This document shows, in pieces, positions 54,783 through 63,856 of a DNA stretch of 64,000 nucleotides (the first letter of the stretch is position 1; each line of letters begins with the position of its first letter). Where the stretch lies: contig NZ_JACHBD010000001.1 of assembly GCF_014200175.1 (NCBI RefSeq), forward strand, positions 1,054,001-1,118,000. Reading direction: 5' to 3'. The notes beneath the pieces were generated by a model. The model did not search any database and was not told where the DNA came from. It was given only the letters and a program-made list of their open reading frames with translations. The translations under genes and the position numbers were made by a program. Source of the stretch: Rhizobium lentis (GTDB taxonomy: Bacteria; Pseudomonadota; Alphaproteobacteria; Rhizobiales; Rhizobiaceae).

Positions 54783-55685
54783 TTATACCTTCTCGACTTC
54801 CGGTCGACCGAGGATGCCGGTCGGCTTGAAGATCAACACGAAAGCCAGGATCGCAAAGGTCGCGACGTCCTTGTAGGCGATGGTGAAGTACGCCGACCAC
54901 AGCGACTCGATAAGGCCGATAAGCAGACCGCCAAAGACCGCGCCTGGTAACGAACCAATGCCGCCGAGGACGGCTGCGGTAAATGCTTTCACACCCGGCG
55001 TGAAGCCGTCGGCGAACGAAGCGACACCATAATACATGAGATACATCGTGCCGGCGACGGCAGCGAGTGCTGCGCCCATGACGAAGGTGATCGAGATCGT
55101 CTGGTCGACATTAACGCCAAGCAGGGCCGCCATCTTGCGATCCTGCTCCGTGGCGCGCTGGGCCCTGCCGAGAGCGGTGCGGTTGACGATATACCAGAAG
55201 ATCGTCAGCAGCACTGCCGTGATCACGATGATGATGATCTGCTTCAGCGATACCGAGATATTGCCGAACTGGTAGACCGAGCTCACCATCGGCGGGATCG
55301 GCTTGTTGCGCGGACCCTGCGTTACCTGGATGAAGTTGGACAGCACGATCGACATGCCGATCGCGGTAATCAGCGGCGCCAGGCGGAACGAGCCGCGCAA
55401 AGGACGGTATGCGACACGCTCGATCGTCCAATTCCACAAACTCGTCATCAGCATCGCGACAACAAGCATCGCCAACAGCAGAATTGCCACCGGGAGACCT
55501 GCGAAGATCGATGTGAGGACGAGGAAGACGATAAGAGCGGCGAAACCACCGAGCATGAAGATGTCGCCATGGGCGAAGTTGATCATGCCGATAATGCCAT
55601 AAACCATCGTATAGCCAATAGCCACAAGACCATAGATGGATCCGAGCGTCAGCCCATTGAAGAGCTGCTGGACGAAATACTCCAT
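54783..55685 (-). CDS. livH: Branched-chain amino acid ABC transporter permease LivH
   Basis: This 300-residue permease contains the LivH signature [23 protein letters not shown] (about 29-51) and [33 protein letters not shown]. Start ATG 55685 has GGGGAAAA upstream; an in-frame ATG 13 codons earlier is not supported by the family. It is the first gene of the operon. The promoter should lie in 55686-55930. Confidence 0.93.
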   Translation of the reverse strand: MEYFVQQLFNGLTLGSIYGLVAIGYTMVYGIIGMINFAHGDIFMLGGFAALIVFLVLTSIFAGLPVAILLLAMLVVAMLMTSLWNWTIERVAYRPLRGSFRLAPLITAIGMSIVLSNFIQVTQGPRNKPIPPMVSSVYQFGNISVSLKQIIIIVITAVLLTIFWYIVNRTALGRAQRATEQDRKMAALLGVNVDQTISITFVMGAALAAVAGTMYLMYYGVASFADGFTPGVKAFTAAVLGGIGSLPGAVFGGLLIGLIESLWSAYFTIAYKDVATFAILAFVLIFKPTGILGRPEVEKV

Positions 55686-56219
55686 ATGTCGTTTTCCCCT
55701 GGATGCGAGCCGAATATGCTGCATCTCTTTTTGGTTCTTCGGTCACCCGTTTCAGGCAACCTCATGACCGCATGCATAGCGGTTTCGTTGCAAATGTGAA
55801 GACAAAAAGGATTTACTCCGGCAGATTCTTGTTCGAACAGGGCTAAATGGCGCATTTTGCACCAAAATCCACAGAAAATCGGCGAAGCACGTCCTGTTTT
55901 TAGCCAAAAACTGGCGTCGAATTAACCATTCGGCGATTTCGCCGTCAATTTCATGAACCTCTTGCCGCGTAACCTATTCCACAGAATTGGAAGATGGAGC
56001 AAATTCAGACCCGCAGCGCGGCGCTTTGGCGAATCCCATTCCAGCGAATGCCTGCCATCTTGGTCTGACAAGACCGAAGACTTATGGTAGCATCGCAGAC
56101 TGCGTTATCGGGGTGCGGAGCGCGGGGCGAAACACCATATAAGATTGGCTATGGTGGCAGGGATGGTTTGCGGACGAGCGACAACGGGGTGCTCACCGCG
56201 CGGCGAACGGCAAAGGACA
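55686..56219. other. Intergenic region between livH and cysQ
   Basis: A 534-base divergent gap with no supported gene. It is AT-richer near 55800-55990. TTAACCATT at 55924-55932 resembles a CtrA half site, and a small inverted repeat, CGGCGATTTCGCCG, lies at 55933-55946. I could not define promoters for either side. Confidence 0.5.
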
Positions 56220-57017
56220 ATGCTGAGGACATTCGAAAAGGCGGCGCTCGAAGCCGGCAGGGCCATTATAACGGTCTTGCGCGAAGGCTTTCCCGTCGCC
56301 ATGAAGGCGGACGCAAGTCCGGTCACGGTCGCCGACGAGGAGGCCGAACGGATCATCCTCGCGCATCTCGCCCGAGACTATCCCGAAATACCGGTCGTGG
56401 CGGAAGAGTCGGTCGCGGCCGGCAGGGTGCCCGACATCAGCGGTCGGGGCTTCTTCCTGGTCGACCCTCTCGACGGCACGCGTGAATTCGTCGACGGGCG
56501 GCAGGAATTCACCGTCAACATCGCTTATATCGAGAACGGCGCTCCGGTGGCCGGAATCGTCTACGCGCCGGCGCTCGGGCTTGCCTTCTCGGGAGAACGC
56601 GGCCACGCCGAAAGGCTCGTGGTTATGGACGATTTCACCGTCGGCGCACGCAGTGCAATCACCGTGCGCGAACAGCCGGCCGACAGGCTGGCGCTCGCGA
56701 GCCTTCGCCACAACAGCCCGGAGACCGGAACCTTCCTCGCCGACCATGCGATTTCCAAGTGCACGAACATCGGCTCGTCGCTGAAATTCTGTCTGCTGGC
56801 CGAAGGCAAGGCCGACGTATATCCCCGTTTCACGCGCACGATGGAATGGGACACAGCGGCCGGCGACGCAGTGCTTCGCGCCGCCGGCGGTTCGACCGTG
56901 ACGCTCGACGGAGCGCCGCTGACTTACGGCAAGACCGGAACGGCGGCCGATTTCGATTTCGCCAACCCCAACTTCATTTCCTGGGGCGGCAGGAAACGCG
57001 TCCTCGAACCCGCCTGA
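56220..57017 (+). CDS. cysQ: CysQ-like 3'(2'),5'-bisphosphate nucleotidase
   Basis: This 265-residue inositol-monophosphatase-family enzyme shows metal motifs VVAEESVAAG (Glu-Glu), FFLVDPLDGTREFVDG (Asp-x-Leu-Asp-Gly-Thr, about 78-93) and RTMEWDTAAGDAVLRAAGG. The TREFV extension after DPLDGT is typical of CysQ. It removes the 3' phosphate from PAP(S), protecting sulfate assimilation and sulfation. ATG 56220 with AAAGGA upstream fits the family; an earlier in-frame ATG at 56145 adds 25 unlike residues. It precedes a polysaccharide gene but shares no clear operon with it. Confidence 0.9.
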   Translation: MLRTFEKAALEAGRAIITVLREGFPVAMKADASPVTVADEEAERIILAHLARDYPEIPVVAEESVAAGRVPDISGRGFFLVDPLDGTREFVDGRQEFTVNIAYIENGAPVAGIVYAPALGLAFSGERGHAERLVVMDDFTVGARSAITVREQPADRLALASLRHNSPETGTFLADHAISKCTNIGSSLKFCLLAEGKADVYPRFTRTMEWDTAAGDAVLRAAGGSTVTLDGAPLTYGKTGTAADFDFANPNFISWGGRKRVLEPA

Positions 57018-57587
57018 CCGCCCGCAAGGATCGCTGAAAGGCCGCGGGCGTGCTTCTTCATCCGTCGCCCCTCCCCGACATGCCAATTATCTCAGCTTCG
57101 CCCGTCATCAACTGATTCGCATGGCCGGCGACAGAGATGATTCTGCGGGATAGCCCCGTGTCCCCACACCTTCTGCCTGCAAAAGCTCGTCGATCCCGCC
57201 TTGGTTTTGTCACATTTTGGCACTGTTGGATAACAAGCCGACCGTTCTCGCGAAAGAATTTCGCCCCGGTTTCTGTTAAGAAATGGCGCTTGTGGGCAAT
57301 GCGGTACGTGCCGAAAAGGCACGTCCGAAGCACCCCGGAAGCCCCTGCCAAAGGCCTAAAAACCTTGACGAAATTCCAATTCTTAACGAAATATCATGAG
57401 CTTGCCTCAACTTAACGCAAATGCGAAAGATTTATTGCGATGCGATATTTCTCTGGACACCATTACACAATTGTCGCATTTTTCCGTTTTAGTAGGGTTA
57501 CCAACACCTGAGTGCAGCCCTGGTGACAGGGTAAACCATTGATCGCCTATTGCCGCCGCGCCCCTCGAAGACAACAGAGTACGATCC
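57018..57587. other. Intergenic region upstream of the sugar transferase
   Basis: A 570-base gap with no convincing gene on either strand. It is AT-rich from 57360 onward, with repeated TTAACG blocks (57383-57388 and 57412-57417) that may mark regulatory sites. I see no clear sigma-70-type or EcfG promoter. Confidence 0.5.
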
Positions 57588-58313
57588 TTGAGCATCACGG
57601 AACTAAACAACACTATTTCGACAGAGTCCTTCCGGCCGAGCCGCCGCCAGCAGCCGAGCCTGAAGATCCAGACCCCTGTAATCCACAGCGATGCGCCGCA
57701 GGCGCCGTGGGTGGATCTCGTCCTGAAGCGGGCGTTCGACATTGTTTCGTCGTTGAGCGCCCTCCTCGTCCTCGCACCCTTACTTCTTCTCGTCGCCCTC
57801 TTGATCAAGCTGGACAGCCCCGGACCGGTGCTGTTTAAGCAGACCCGCTGGGGCAGGAACTGCAAGGCCATCAAAGTCTACAAGTTCCGCTCCATGCGCA
57901 CCGATCTCTGCGATGTCTCGGGCGTTGCTCAGACGGTGAAGAACGACCCGCGCGTCACCCGCATCGGCGCCATCCTGCGCCGCACGAACATCGACGAGTT
58001 GCCGCAGCTGTTGAACGTGCTGTTGGGCGACATGTCCGTTGTCGGTCCGCGCTGCCACGCGATCGGCATGCGCGCCGGCGGCATGCTCTACGAAGAGCTT
58101 GTGCCGGAATACCACCAGCGCCACGCAATGCGTCCGGGCATGACCGGTCTCGCCCAGATGCGCGGCCTGCGCGGCCCGACGGATCGTCCGGCAAAAGCGC
58201 GCGCGCGCATCGCCTGCGACCTCTACTACGTCGGAAACTTCTCGATCTTGATGGATATGCGCATCATTGTCGGAACCGTCCTATCGGAACTGGCCGGCGG
58301 AAAAGGCTTCTAA
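57588..58313 (+). CDS. ExoY-like undecaprenyl-phosphate sugar phosphotransferase
   Basis: This 241-residue bacterial sugar transferase (WcaJ/ExoY family) starts exopolysaccharide repeat-unit synthesis by moving a hexose-1-phosphate to undecaprenyl phosphate at the inner membrane. An N-terminal disordered part (about 1-40), one membrane segment ([22 protein letters not shown], about 52-73) and the catalytic block [34 protein letters not shown] and [13 protein letters not shown] are present. The only long start is TTG 57588 with weak ribosome-site support. It stands alone, without other polysaccharide genes nearby. Confidence 0.88.
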   Translation: MSITELNNTISTESFRPSRRQQPSLKIQTPVIHSDAPQAPWVDLVLKRAFDIVSSLSALLVLAPLLLLVALLIKLDSPGPVLFKQTRWGRNCKAIKVYKFRSMRTDLCDVSGVAQTVKNDPRVTRIGAILRRTNIDELPQLLNVLLGDMSVVGPRCHAIGMRAGGMLYEELVPEYHQRHAMRPGMTGLAQMRGLRGPTDRPAKARARIACDLYYVGNFSILMDMRIIVGTVLSELAGGKGF

Positions 58314-58330
58314 GCTTTTTATGAGAAAGG

Positions 58331-58353
58331 GCCGGCTGCTCAAAGCAGCCGGT
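58331..58353. terminator. Hairpin after the sugar transferase
   Basis: GCCGGCTGCT and AGCAGCCGGT pair around CAA, 18 bases after the stop codon. There is no T-run on the plus strand, so termination strength is uncertain. Confidence 0.5.
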
Positions 58354-59382
58354 ACCGGAATGCTCGGGCTCCCGCCTGCAGCGGTTGAGCGATCCTTGCC
58401 ATCGCACTCCTCAGATATTCCCCACGATCCTATGCGACGAGAGACCTCGAAGGATCGCGGTCTCGTCTCCGCTCCTGCGGGCGACCGACCGCAGCGCCGC
58501 GCGTCGTCTCGGAGCCGCAAACGACGCCGCAGCCACTTTGGGTAGCTTCGGGCATCCGATTTGGCGCCGGGGGAGCGTTTCCCGGAAGTACTTCCCGGAT
58601 TGCTGTGACGCGATAGTGGCCCAGAAGCGCCTGGGGCCGTAGAACGTCACCGTTGCCTGCCGCCCTGCCGGCATGGCCGCTACCTCAAAAGGCAAAAATG
58701 TATCGTTTCAGGTCAGCGCCATGAAGGCGACGGTGTACTTCACCGCATCCTGGAAGAGCGTGTCGAGATGGCCTTTTCCTGATCGACCGTCCTCCTCGAA
58801 GATGCCCCACCTCATAGGCGATCGGCAGGATCGACCGCTTCATTGCCCACCGGCAAACAGTGGTCGGCGGCCTCGTAAAGCTGACCAGGCTTTGCTGCCA
58901 ATTCTGATTAACGCTTTTCGATAAAAGCGGTGCGCGCGCTCGAAGGGAAGCCGAAAGCAGCTCAAAATCCAAGCCTGCAAGCTTCCCCATCTCGTCGAGC
59001 TGTACCTTCTCCGCCGCTGTCGAACTGCCGAGACAAAGATCGAGCGCCTCGCGCGCAGCCGTCAATAATTTAGTGCGCCTTTTTTCGTCATCCTGACGTC
59101 GCGTGACCGGCTTCAGTTCGGCCTCGCTGCAGGCGATAAAAGCCCGCGCCGGAGTATCGACAAGACCCTTTGGCTGCGCAAGCGAGGGAAGGAAGCCTGA
59201 AATCATACGAACTGGGGCGATATAGGGGAGATTCGCGACGAAGTCCTGCGAAGCAGACACCCATTCATCAGCCACTCCGGGGCGGCTAAATTTGTTATCA
59301 AAGTCTTACGTTGGGCTTAGGCAATTTTTAAATGTGGCAAGCTAGAGTGGCGCTCGTGGTCTTGCGTTGTGTAGAGAGTCCA
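58354..59382. other. Gene-poor region of about 1 kb
   Basis: No reading frame here is convincing. The longest minus-strand frame (59275-58685, 196 codons) begins plausibly (helical, with LLTAAREALDLCLGSSTAAEKVQLDEMGKL) but turns into Arg/Pro-rich, frame-shadow-like sequence after about residue 130, and I recognise no family. It could be a decayed gene. A GAGTC (CcrM) site at 59376-59380 precedes sciP. Confidence 0.4.
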
Positions 59383-59658
59383 ATGACCGAAATGATACGT
59401 CCCCGAGTAAAATATGTCATCGGCCCCGATGGCAGCCCCCTGACCATCGCGGACCTTCCGCCGCCCAATACGCGGCGCTGGGTGATCCGCCGGAAGGCAG
59501 AGGTTGTCGCGGCTGTTCGCGGTGGCCTGTTGAGCTTGGAAGAGGCCTGCGAGCGTTACACGCTCACGGTCGAAGAGTTCCTGTCCTGGCAGTCGTCGAT
59601 CAACAGCCATGGCCTCGCCGGTCTGCGCACCACGCGCATTCAGCAGTATCGCCACTGA
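59383..59658 (+). CDS. sciP: SciP (DUF1153), CtrA-modulating transcription factor
   Basis: This 91-residue protein matches SciP/DUF1153: RPRVKYVIGPDGSPLTIADLPPPNTRRWVIRRKAEVVAAVRGGLLSLEEACERYTLTVEEFLSWQ. In Caulobacter SciP binds CtrA and DNA and represses CtrA-activated genes in G1. The helix-turn-helix spans about residues 32-78. Start ATG 59383 gives the exact family length. Its presence 2.2 kb from ctrA fits a cell-cycle block. A CcrM-type GAGTC site lies 3-7 bases before the start. Confidence 0.92.
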   Translation: MTEMIRPRVKYVIGPDGSPLTIADLPPPNTRRWVIRRKAEVVAAVRGGLLSLEEACERYTLTVEEFLSWQSSINSHGLAGLRTTRIQQYRH

Positions 59659-59679
59659 TCGCACGCCAGCATCGACGAT

Positions 59680-60180
59680 TTATTTCGGGCCGGATGCATC
59701 TCCCGTCAGGGAGTGCAGAAGGCCCGAAATCATTGAGGAGGCCGCATAGCACCACAGGCCAGGCTGGGTGAAAGCATCCGCCAATCCCGTCGTCTTCGCC
59801 GCCGCAATGACGATCGCGACCAGCAGCACGTCCATCATTGACCACTTGGACAGATGCGGCACGACGCGACGATAAAATGGACTGCCGGCCCCGCCGCCGG
59901 CACCTGTCGCTTCCGCAGCGATCCCAACCATCTTCAGAATCGGAAGCACGATCGACACCAGCGCGACGATCGCAGCCAGCAGCCCATCCCCGCCCTGCCA
60001 GAGCGAGGCGACGATTTCGACAAGGGACGGGGTCTGATCGAAGAAATACAAAGTCTCGAAACGGACCAGCGGCAAGATGAGGCCGAGCCCAAGGAGGAAC
60101 GGCGCCGCCACGAGCAGTACCGGGCGGATCATCGAAAGCGCCCTCGTTCGCGAACCTTGCACCGATCCGATCTTTTTCAT
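59680..60180 (-). CDS. Paraquat-inducible protein A (PqiA)-like membrane protein
   Basis: This 166-residue protein has about four hydrophobic segments (about 18-40, 64-86, 112-133 and 140-158) and the PqiA-like pattern LPLVRFETLYFFDQTPSLVEIVASLW and VPHLSKWSMMDVLLVAIVIAAAKT. It is shorter than E. coli PqiA because it has one PqiA unit and lacks the zinc-ribbon. The family is linked to lipid transport to the outer membrane with MCE proteins; no MCE gene is near. GGAG lies upstream of the ATG. Confidence 0.8.
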   Translation of the reverse strand: MKKIGSVQGSRTRALSMIRPVLLVAAPFLLGLGLILPLVRFETLYFFDQTPSLVEIVASLWQGGDGLLAAIVALVSIVLPILKMVGIAAEATGAGGGAGSPFYRRVVPHLSKWSMMDVLLVAIVIAAAKTTGLADAFTQPGLWCYAASSMISGLLHSLTGDASGPK

Positions 60181-60285
60181 GAACACTCCGTCTCCTCGAG
60201 GAATTGCCTCGCCGGCTTGGCATGATCGCGCCGCCGTGTCACCGTCGCCGGCGACAAAATCCCCATCCCCCTGCGAGGAAAAACA

Positions 60286-60564
60286 ATGGACATTCGAAAC
60301 GAGGAAGGCGCATCCGGCGGCCGTTATGCGGCCGAGGTAGAAGGGCATGAGGCGGAGATGACCTACTCGCGCACATCGCCGAAGCTCGTCATCATCGATC
60401 ACACCGCCGTTCCCGATGCCCTGCGCGGCAAAGGCGTCGGCCAGGCATTGGCGCTGCACGCGGTGGAGGCTGCCCGCACCGGCGGCTGGAAGATCATTCC
60501 GCTCTGCCCCTTTTTCAAGGCGCAGGCGCAGCGCCACCCGGAATGGCACGACGTCGTGAACTGA
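60286..60564 (+). CDS. Small GNAT N-acetyltransferase (YjdJ type)
   Basis: This 92-residue protein has the acetyl-CoA-binding loop of small GNATs: IIDHTAVPDALRGKGVGQALALHAVEAARTGGWKIIPLCPFFKAQAQRHPEW. The RGKGVGQAL segment is the Q/RxxGxG/A motif, and the C-terminal Cys/Phe pattern is typical of the Gcn5-related YjdJ/NATD1 group. GAGGAAAAA upstream sets ATG 60286. Substrate unknown. Confidence 0.87.
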   Translation: MDIRNEEGASGGRYAAEVEGHEAEMTYSRTSPKLVIIDHTAVPDALRGKGVGQALALHAVEAARTGGWKIIPLCPFFKAQAQRHPEWHDVVN

Positions 60565-60732
60565 TTCCCGCGGCTTGGCCTGCTGCGATTTCTGAAGCGC
60601 CGCGCGTCTTTTCAGGCGAGCAAAGGGCGCTGCAACACTTCCGCGCATCGTGGCCTCCGAAAAGCGATTCCGATTTTTTCGGGCCGGTGTGCCAAAAGGG
60701 GCGATATCGAGATGGAGAACGGCAAACACCAA

Positions 60733-60774
60733 AAGCCATGTATGATGGACCAGCGCGCCCATCATACATGGCTT
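60733..60774. repeat. Perfect 16-bp inverted repeat
   Basis: AAGCCATGTATGATGG (60733-60748) and CCATCATACATGGCTT (60759-60774) are perfect complements around a 10-base loop. It lies in the gap between the GNAT gene and fliJ end, both reading toward it, so it could be a bidirectional terminator, although the T-run is absent (CTCTG follows). A mobile palindrome is the alternative. Confidence 0.7.
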
Positions 60775-60822
60775 CTCTGTGGCGATCCCCGGGGCGCCGA
60801 AGCCGGCGCCCGTCGTTTTCAT

Positions 60823-61173
60823 TTACGCCCGTGCTCGAGCGCCGCTGTCACGTTCTTCCAGCGCCGACGCCCTTGCATATTCCGCCTGCATTTCCTCAAG
60901 CGCCAGTTCCAGCGCCTCTTCCTGCATTTTCAATTCCTTGATTGAAACCTGCAGATTGTCGGCCCGCTGACGCGCGGCCTTGGCGAAGGTCGGATAAGCA
61001 AAGTGATTCGGGTCTGATATACCGGACTTCTTTTCCTCGACGACGATCTGGCTCTCCAGATCCTTCGTCATCCGTTCGAATTCGGACATCATCATCTGCA
61101 ATTGCTGCAATTGACGTCGTTTTTCGTTCACCTGAAACTCTTTCAGGCGAACGAGACTTTCTCGCGACTTCAT
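60823..61173 (-). CDS. fliJ: FliJ-like flagellar export chaperone
   Basis: This 116-residue protein is almost entirely coiled coil: LVRLKEFQVNEKRRQLQQLQMMMSEFERMTKDLESQIVVEEKK, then QRADNLQVSIKELKMQEEALELALEEMQAEYARA. That is the FliJ pattern (flagellar type III export, ATPase-stalk partner). It is alone here and divergent from ctrA, a location I recall in related rhizobia. ATG 61173 is preferred, since GGGAG lies 8 bases upstream; an ATG two codons earlier sits too close. Confidence 0.8.
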   Translation of the reverse strand: MKSRESLVRLKEFQVNEKRRQLQQLQMMMSEFERMTKDLESQIVVEEKKSGISDPNHFAYPTFAKAARQRADNLQVSIKELKMQEEALELALEEMQAEYARASALEERDSGARARA

Positions 61174-61378
61174 ACGCATTACTCCCGTGATGCGAGACCC
61201 CGGCTCAACTTGAAACCGCCCTGCGCGCCGCTTTGACACGGTTTGCTAAAAAATTTCCTGCGATATTAACAAATACCTACCGCTGGTAACCTTTCGTTTA
61301 CGGGCATCGTTAATGATAGGCCCGATGATTTAAGGGTCGGTAAATGCCGCGGCATGAAGTTCGAACCTTTTCATTGGC

Positions 61379-61524
61379 GAGTCGGATGAATCACTTAGCG
61401 CTATTTCCTAATGTTAAAATTGAGGAAAGCCTTTTTGAGATTCCTATTGGAAAACAGAGAAATGGAAAAATTATTTAATAAATTCGATACTCCTTGCCAG
61501 AGTGAATCAGAATTTGTTAACCAT
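61379..61524 (+). promoter_or_regulatory. ctrA upstream control region: three GANTC sites and a CtrA-like half site
   Basis: GAGTC (61379-61383), GAATC (61388-61392) and GAATC (61504-61508) are CcrM methylation sites. GTTAACCAT at 61516-61524 resembles a CtrA recognition half site. The fliJ-ctrA gap 61174-61609 is AT-rich and has no gene. Promoter start points cannot be fixed by eye. Confidence 0.65.
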
Positions 61525-61609
61525 TTCGTGGCAGCTTCCAAATCACGTAGCTTGTTCGGTAGCGTGTAGGGGGCCAGACCACCTTTCGGCGGCGGTAAAG
61601 GGGATAATT

Positions 61610-62311
61610 ATGCGGGTACTTCTCATCGAGGACGACAGCGCTACGGCGCAGAGCATCGAGTTGATGCTGAAATCAGAGAGTTTTAATGTTTACACCACCG
61701 ATCTCGGTGAAGAAGGCGTCGATCTGGGCAAGCTGTATGATTACGATATCATCCTTCTCGATCTGAACCTGCCCGACATGTCCGGATATGAAGTGCTCCG
61801 CACTCTCCGGCTGTCGAAGGTCAAGACACCGATCCTCATTCTGTCGGGCATGGCCGGCATCGAAGACAAGGTTCGCGGCCTCGGTTTCGGCGCTGACGAC
61901 TACATGACCAAGCCCTTCCACAAGGACGAGCTCGTCGCCCGCATCCACGCCATCGTCCGCCGCTCTAAGGGCCACGCCCAGTCGGTGATCATGACCGGCG
62001 AACTGATCGTCAATCTCGATGCCAAGACCGTCGAAGTCGGCGGCCAGCGCGTCCATCTGACGGGCAAGGAATACCAGATGCTGGAGCTGCTTTCGCTTCG
62101 CAAGGGCACCACGCTCACCAAGGAAATGTTCCTCAACCACCTTTACGGTGGCATGGACGAACCGGAACTAAAGATCATCGACGTCTTCATCTGCAAGTTG
62201 CGCAAGAAGCTCGCCAACGCCGCCGGCGGCGCCAACTACATCGAAACCGTCTGGGGCCGTGGTTACGTTCTTCGCGAGCCGGACGGCACTGAATATGCGG
62301 AAACCGCCTGA
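61610..62311 (+). CDS. ctrA: CtrA, master cell-cycle response regulator
   Basis: This 233-residue OmpR-type regulator has an N-terminal receiver ([20 protein letters not shown], phospho-Asp51 in [18 protein letters not shown], Lys in DDYMTKPF) and a C-terminal winged helix ([50 protein letters not shown]). The sequence is essentially that of alphaproteobacterial CtrA. It controls replication, division, flagellar and envelope genes and is phosphorylated through CckA-ChpT. ATG 61610 has AAAGGGGA upstream. The C-terminus ends in ETA, in place of the AA that is the Caulobacter ClpXP tag. chpT is 700 bases downstream. Confidence 0.97.
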   Translation: MRVLLIEDDSATAQSIELMLKSESFNVYTTDLGEEGVDLGKLYDYDIILLDLNLPDMSGYEVLRTLRLSKVKTPILILSGMAGIEDKVRGLGFGADDYMTKPFHKDELVARIHAIVRRSKGHAQSVIMTGELIVNLDAKTVEVGGQRVHLTGKEYQMLELLSLRKGTTLTKEMFLNHLYGGMDEPELKIIDVFICKLRKKLANAAGGANYIETVWGRGYVLREPDGTEYAETA

Positions 62312-62346
62312 GCTTCCGAATCCTCCGATCCCCTTATCGGATGAAG

Positions 62347-62376
62347 AAATCCCGCCCTGCCGGCGGGATTTTTCGT
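62347..62376 (+). terminator. Terminator after ctrA
   Basis: AAATCCCGCC (62347-62356) and GGCGGGATTT (62362-62371) pair around CTGCC; TTCG follows. It lies 36 bases after the ctrA stop. Confidence 0.85.
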
Positions 62377-62531
62377 ATTTGGGCGGCAATGAGAGTGAGA
62401 TGGCCTGAGGCCCTGCTCGACCTGGAGTCCCTCATCTCGGTGAGGGAAGGAGAGCCGCAGCATGAGCCAGCGTCCGCACTTTTTTGGCGGAACGCTCCGG
62501 AATGGATGATGTCGGCGGAATGCGCCTCCAG

Positions 62532-62894
62532 TCAGGCAGCGATGGCGCGGTTTCCGAAAACGGCGGTCAGGATCTTGCGATCGAAGGGTTTCAGCAGGAA
62601 ATCCGTGGCGCCTGCCCGTTTGCCTGCCATCAGTTTCTTCAGATCCGCTTCGATGACGCAATAATAGATTTTGACGTCCTTGCCCCCGTCCATGGCGCGG
62701 ATGGCGGCAATGAGGTCGAGGGCACCTTCCATGCCGGAATCGACGATCAGATATTCCGGCAGTTCCGCCTGGCAGCGCTGCAGCGCCTCACTGGCATTGG
62801 AAGCCTCGCTGACGAGAAAGTCGAGTTCGGAGAGAATGCGCTTGCCGACCTTGCGGACGATGTCCGAATTATCGGTGATCATGAACCTTTGCAT
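62532..62894 (-). CDS. Single-domain response regulator next to chpT
   Basis: This 120-residue receiver-only protein has an acidic pocket reduced to ITDNSD, the phospho-Asp in YLIVDSGMEG, a Thr/Ser-like switch replaced by CVIE, and Lys in LLKPFD. It resembles DivK/CpdR-size receivers but is neither by sequence. It reads toward ctrA and shares its strand with chpT, 120 bases upstream. A possible role is as a phosphate sink or second output of ChpT; this is inference. Confidence 0.85.
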   Translation of the reverse strand: MQRFMITDNSDIVRKVGKRILSELDFLVSEASNASEALQRCQAELPEYLIVDSGMEGALDLIAAIRAMDGGKDVKIYYCVIEADLKKLMAGKRAGATDFLLKPFDRKILTAVFGNRAIAA

Positions 62895-63014
62895 GACTGC
62901 TCCTTTGCCCCCGCATTCGTCGCAACAAGAGGCCTCTTACAACCCTGGAGGATAGGTCCATCAGGCTAAGGAATCGTTACCGGACGGGCGCCGACACCCG
63001 TCTGGGCTCCGAAA

Positions 63015-63662
63015 TCAAGCAGCAGCGACCACCGCCGTGAACACCAATTCATCGGCGCTGGCGTTGTGATCGAGCGTCATTCCGCACTCTTCAGCCAGCA
63101 GCACAGCGTAATAGGGCTGTATCGAATGGGCGTCGATTGCCTCCTCGATTGTGCCAGTCGATATTTCAACGAATTTCGGCGGCAAGCGCATCATCTTGCC
63201 CTTGGCCGTGAGCGTGAACCTGGCGTCGAATTCGGGATTTTCGAGCGTCACCTCGAGCACGCCGCCGCGTGGAATGGAGGAATAGGCGACGAGGAAGAGG
63301 TTGAGCAGCAGCTTGACCCGGTTCTTGGCAACGATGGCGCGCGGCCCGTTCCAGATCACCTCGGTTTTCTTCTCCGCCAGCGCAAAATCCTTGGCGGCCC
63401 GCTCGGCCTCACCGGTGTCTATCGAGGCGCCAACTGAGCCGGACGCGCCGAAGGCCAGACGCGCGAATTTCAGCCGGACGGAGGCATTGAGCGCACTGGT
63501 GCGGATCAGGTCCATCGCATCGGAATCGGCGCCGCCTTCATCGAGAAGTTCCAGACCGTTGTTGATCGCGCCGACGGGCGAGATGACGTCGTGGCAAACG
63601 CGGCTGCAGAGGAGCGCGGCCAGATCCGGGCCGGACAAGGTAAGGTTCGGGTTCTTGGACAT
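63015..63662 (-). CDS. chpT: ChpT histidine phosphotransferase
   Basis: This 215-residue protein has the ChpT dimerisation helix LTLSGPDLAALLCSRVCHDVISPVGAINNGLELLDE with the phospho-His in RVCHDVISP (about residue 25), followed by a degenerate Bergerat-like ATPase fold (KLLLNLFLVAYSSIPRGG). It relays phosphate from CckA to CtrA and CpdR. AGGAG upstream allows either of two adjacent ATG codons (63665 or 63662). Its proximity to ctrA and eipA matches other Rhizobiales. Confidence 0.93.
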   Translation of the reverse strand: MSKNPNLTLSGPDLAALLCSRVCHDVISPVGAINNGLELLDEGGADSDAMDLIRTSALNASVRLKFARLAFGASGSVGASIDTGEAERAAKDFALAEKKTEVIWNGPRAIVAKNRVKLLLNLFLVAYSSIPRGGVLEVTLENPEFDARFTLTAKGKMMRLPPKFVEISTGTIEEAIDAHSIQPYYAVLLAEECGMTLDHNASADELVFTAVVAAA

Positions 63663-63768
63663 CATCGTCTCCTGAGGGGCGGCAATCTCATCGCGCCCGG
63701 TAATATGCGTCATCTAAATTGCGCGAAGTTTGCGATCGCATTCGGTGCCATAATGACACCATATTTGG

Positions 63769-63783
63769 TAAACCGATTGTTAA
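63769..63783. promoter_or_regulatory. CtrA-like box between chpT and eipA
   Basis: TAAA-CCGATTG-TTAA is one base from the CtrA consensus TTAA-N7-TTAA. It lies 74 bases before the eipA start and about 107 bases before the chpT start. Confidence 0.55.
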
Positions 63784-63856
63784 GATCATCGGCGCAAAAT
63801 GCAGCAATTGACGCGAGCGGTTGTCCGCTCCCGACCAACGACGAACGGATGACACC

